Notes under the pieces: model-generated
Told to the model about the DNA's origin: nothing
What the model saw: only the letters and a program-made list of their open reading frames with translations
Database searches by the model: none
Made by a program: the position numbers and the translations under genes
Shown: positions 4,737 through 6,148 of the stretch, piece after piece
Layout of the letters: each line of letters starts with the position of its first letter
Position numbering within the stretch: position 1 is the first letter of the stretch
Assembly (NCBI GenBank): GCA_017419065.1
Contig: JAFOMB010000185.1
Span: 1 to 6,148 of the forward strand
Length of the DNA: 6,148 bases
Source: Erysipelotrichaceae bacterium
GTDB lineage: Bacteria > Bacillota_I > Bacilli_A > Erysipelotrichales > Erysipelotrichaceae
Direction: 5' to 3'

Positions 4737-6148
4737 ATGAAGAACACTCTATTCACCAAGATCACGAAAGTCTTTCTGGCAGTTCTCCTCCTTTTTAACT
4801 GTGTCATCACTCCTGCCACAGTAAAAGGAGAAGACTCTCAGACAGTCTCAGCGATCACGTCGCTTTCTGAACTGGGGAACGGCGATAAGATCGCGATCGT
4901 CAACAAGGCTAATCAGAAAGCTCTGAGTCAGACGTATTCCGGTTACTACAACACCGGTGTAGACGTGGCGATCACAGACAACACGATCCCTTACCCGGCA
5001 GCTACCGAGATATGGACACTGGGTATTACGGCTGAGGGCAATTATCAGTTCATGACCGCAAGCGGCGGCAAGCTGTCAATGGGTGCAGAGTTCACAAGTA
5101 CACCGCTTGACAATGCCAATGACACCTGGAAGATCACTCAGGATGCCAGCCAGACAGATGTGTTCTACATCGCCAACAACGGCCGTTCAGGCTATACTCT
5201 GGAGTGGCAGGCGGATAAGAACCGGTGGAGTGCATATAATATCGGCACTACCGGTGTTCTCTTCCAGCAGCAGATCTATCTGGTTGAAAAGGCTGTGGAA
5301 CCAGGAGAAGAGATCCTGGCAGAATCTCTGGTATTAGACCAGGAGACGCTGACTGTGGAGGCCGGCAAGACGGCAAAACTCACAGCGACTGTTTCCCCGG
5401 AAGATACGACAGATAAGTCACTTGCCTGGACTTCTTCCAATGAAGGAGTTGCCACAGTAGATGGAACCGGAACTGTCACAGGTGTAGCTCCGGGTGAAGC
5501 AACCATCATCGTCGCAACCAGAGATGGTTCCGAACTGACAGCGGAGTGTGCGGTCACCGTAACAGAAAGCACAATACCGGAGTACAACTACGGATTGACG
5601 AGCGAACTCGTCACCGGGGACAAGGTCATCATTTATAACGCATCCGCAGGCATGGCTGCCAGCTCCGTACAGAAGAGCAATTACTATGCTGAGGGTGTGG
5701 CTTTAACACCGGTCAGTGACGTCATTACTACAAAGGAAGAAACCGTTATATGGGATGTTACGGTAAACGATGACGGCACATATACATTCACGCAGGGAGA
5801 AAAGGTACTTGGCGGCACTCAGAAAGTCAATGGCACCAAGACAAACAACAACGTAGTATTTACCGATCCGGTCGCATCAAAGTGGACCCTGGAAGAAGGC
5901 AAACGTCTGTATTTAGGCGATCTGCCTTCCAATAAGACCAATGGACACGTGTACTTAGAATGGTATGCAAAGTATACGGAATTCTCTTTATTTGATTATG
6001 CAAATCCAGGAACAGATACTGCGTTCATTATGTCTTTCTATAAACGCGTCGTTCCTGTAGAAACTATTACACTGAATCTCACAACGCTGGAACTGACTGT
6101 TGATGAACAGGCGACCCTTACAGCTACGGTTACACCGGAAGATGCCAC
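4737..6148 (+). CDS. Secreted multidomain protein: unnamed domain and BIG2 domain, duplicated (3' partial)
   Basis: The frame is open from the ATG to the window end, giving 470 residues without a stop. Residues 1 to about 30 form a signal peptide (basic KNTLFTKITK, core VFLAVLLLFNCVI, a likely cut between PATVKG and the SA at 38-39). Domain A (39-186) and domain B (287-437) are homologous: both have GDK[IV]-x-I, YY-x-x-GV, IW-D/T-[LV], G-x-Y-x-F, W-[KT]-[IL], [TY]LEW and a C-terminal [IF]-Y-L/K-[RV] strand. Each is followed by a bacterial Ig-like BIG2 domain (PF02368): about 195-276 (TLTVEAGKTAKLTATVSPED, WTSSN, GTVTGVAPGEATI) and 440 onward, cut by the window edge. It acts outside the cell. 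No enzyme motif or wall anchor is visible. From memory, A/B-like domains accompany extracellular nucleotidases or nucleases in Bacillota, so a catalytic part downstream is possible but unproven. Confidence 0.9.
   Translation, partial: MKNTLFTKITKVFLAVLLLFNCVITPATVKGEDSQTVSAITSLSELGNGDKIAIVNKANQKALSQTYSGYYNTGVDVAITDNTIPYPAATEIWTLGITAEGNYQFMTASGGKLSMGAEFTSTPLDNANDTWKITQDASQTDVFYIANNGRSGYTLEWQADKNRWSAYNIGTTGVLFQQQIYLVEKAVEPGEEILAESLVLDQETLTVEAGKTAKLTATVSPEDTTDKSLAWTSSNEGVATVDGTGTVTGVAPGEATIIVATRDGSELTAECAVTVTESTIPEYNYGLTSELVTGDKVIIYNASAGMAASSVQKSNYYAEGVALTPVSDVITTKEETVIWDVTVNDDGTYTFTQGEKVLGGTQKVNGTKTNNNVVFTDPVASKWTLEEGKRLYLGDLPSNKTNGHVYLEWYAKYTEFSLFDYANPGTDTAFIMSFYKRVVPVETITLNLTTLELTVDEQATLTATVTPEDA
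4851..5294 (+). repeat. First copy of the unnamed beta-rich domain (domain A)
   Basis: About 148 residues starting at ITSLSELGNGDKIAIVN and ending QQIYLVEK. It is rich in Trp and Tyr and predicted all-beta. It aligns with the copy at 5595-6047 by GDK, YY..GV, the T-E-x-[IV]-W block, G-x-Y-x-F and LEW. I cannot assign a Pfam name. Confidence 0.65.
5319..5564 (+). other. BIG2 domain (first) of the secreted protein
   Basis: Residues about 195-276 show the full BIG2 pattern: SLVLDQETLTVEAGKTA, LTATVSPEDT, LAWTSSNEGVATVD, GTVTGVAPGEATIIVAT and CAVTVTE. A second BIG2 domain begins near base 6054 (VETITLNLTTLELTVDEQAT) and continues past the window. Confidence 0.9.
5595..6047 (+). repeat. Second copy of the unnamed beta-rich domain (domain B)
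   Basis: About 151 residues from LTSELVTGDKVIIYN to MSFYKRV. It differs from copy A by a TFTQGEKVLGGTQKVNG segment and a VYLEWYAKYTEFSLF segment. These look closer to the canonical family form, while copy A is more diverged. Confidence 0.65.

Noticed and set aside
5276..5587. Minus-strand 103-residue Ser/Val/Thr-rich open frame
   Set aside because: It is antisense to the BIG2 domain; its low-complexity Ser/Val content reflects reverse reading of Thr/Glu/Ala-rich codons.
1..6148. Insertion sequence, phage, CRISPR array, tRNA or rRNA
   Set aside because: No transposase-like or integrase-like frame, regular direct-repeat array or RNA gene fold was seen; almost all of the window is accounted for by four coding regions and short regulatory gaps.

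Overview
The window looks like chromosomal DNA from a low-to-moderate GC Gram-positive bacterium (Bacillota, plausibly a gut or oral Clostridia or Erysipelotrichia member). The grounds are cell-wall-binding CWB2 repeats, BIG2 domains, AGGAGG-type ribosome binding sites, a YibE/F-family membrane protein and a CcpA cre-like operator. The genus cannot be fixed from this sequence.

Layout: (1) Bases 2-1699, plus strand: the 3' end of a large surface protein made of Cys/His-containing stalk repeats followed by three CWB2 repeats. It ends at a hairpin terminator (1715-1743). (2) Bases 1700-1825: terminator, then a promoter whose -35 and -10 each sit in a small inverted repeat, then a strong RBS. (3) Bases 1826-3304, plus strand: a complete secreted protein with a signal peptide, two fibronectin-III-like domains and its own CWB2 triplet. 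It is a paralogue of the first protein in its C-terminal half. (4) Bases 3305-3373: a bidirectional terminator shared with the convergent gene. (5) Bases 3374-4528 (or up to 4573), minus strand: a YibE/F-family polytopic membrane protein. (6) Bases 4574-4736: a divergent regulatory region with a 13/14 match to the cre consensus. (7) Bases 4737-6148, plus strand, running off the window: a second kind of secreted multidomain protein, in which an unnamed beta-rich domain alternates with BIG2 domains.

Reading together: this is a cell-surface locus. The two CWB2 proteins are probably held non-covalently to an anionic wall polymer, each presenting a different N-terminal region. The third surface protein is a long beta-domain protein whose C-terminal anchor or catalytic part lies outside the window. 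The YibE/F protein is the only integral membrane component, and its role is unknown. Each gene appears to have its own promoter or terminator, so this is a cluster rather than one operon. No mobile element, RNA gene or CRISPR array was seen. The most unusual points are the 61% to 45% GC step inside the first gene, the duplicated unnamed domain in the last gene, the dyad-embedded promoter, and the near-leaderless start predicted for the YibE/F gene.
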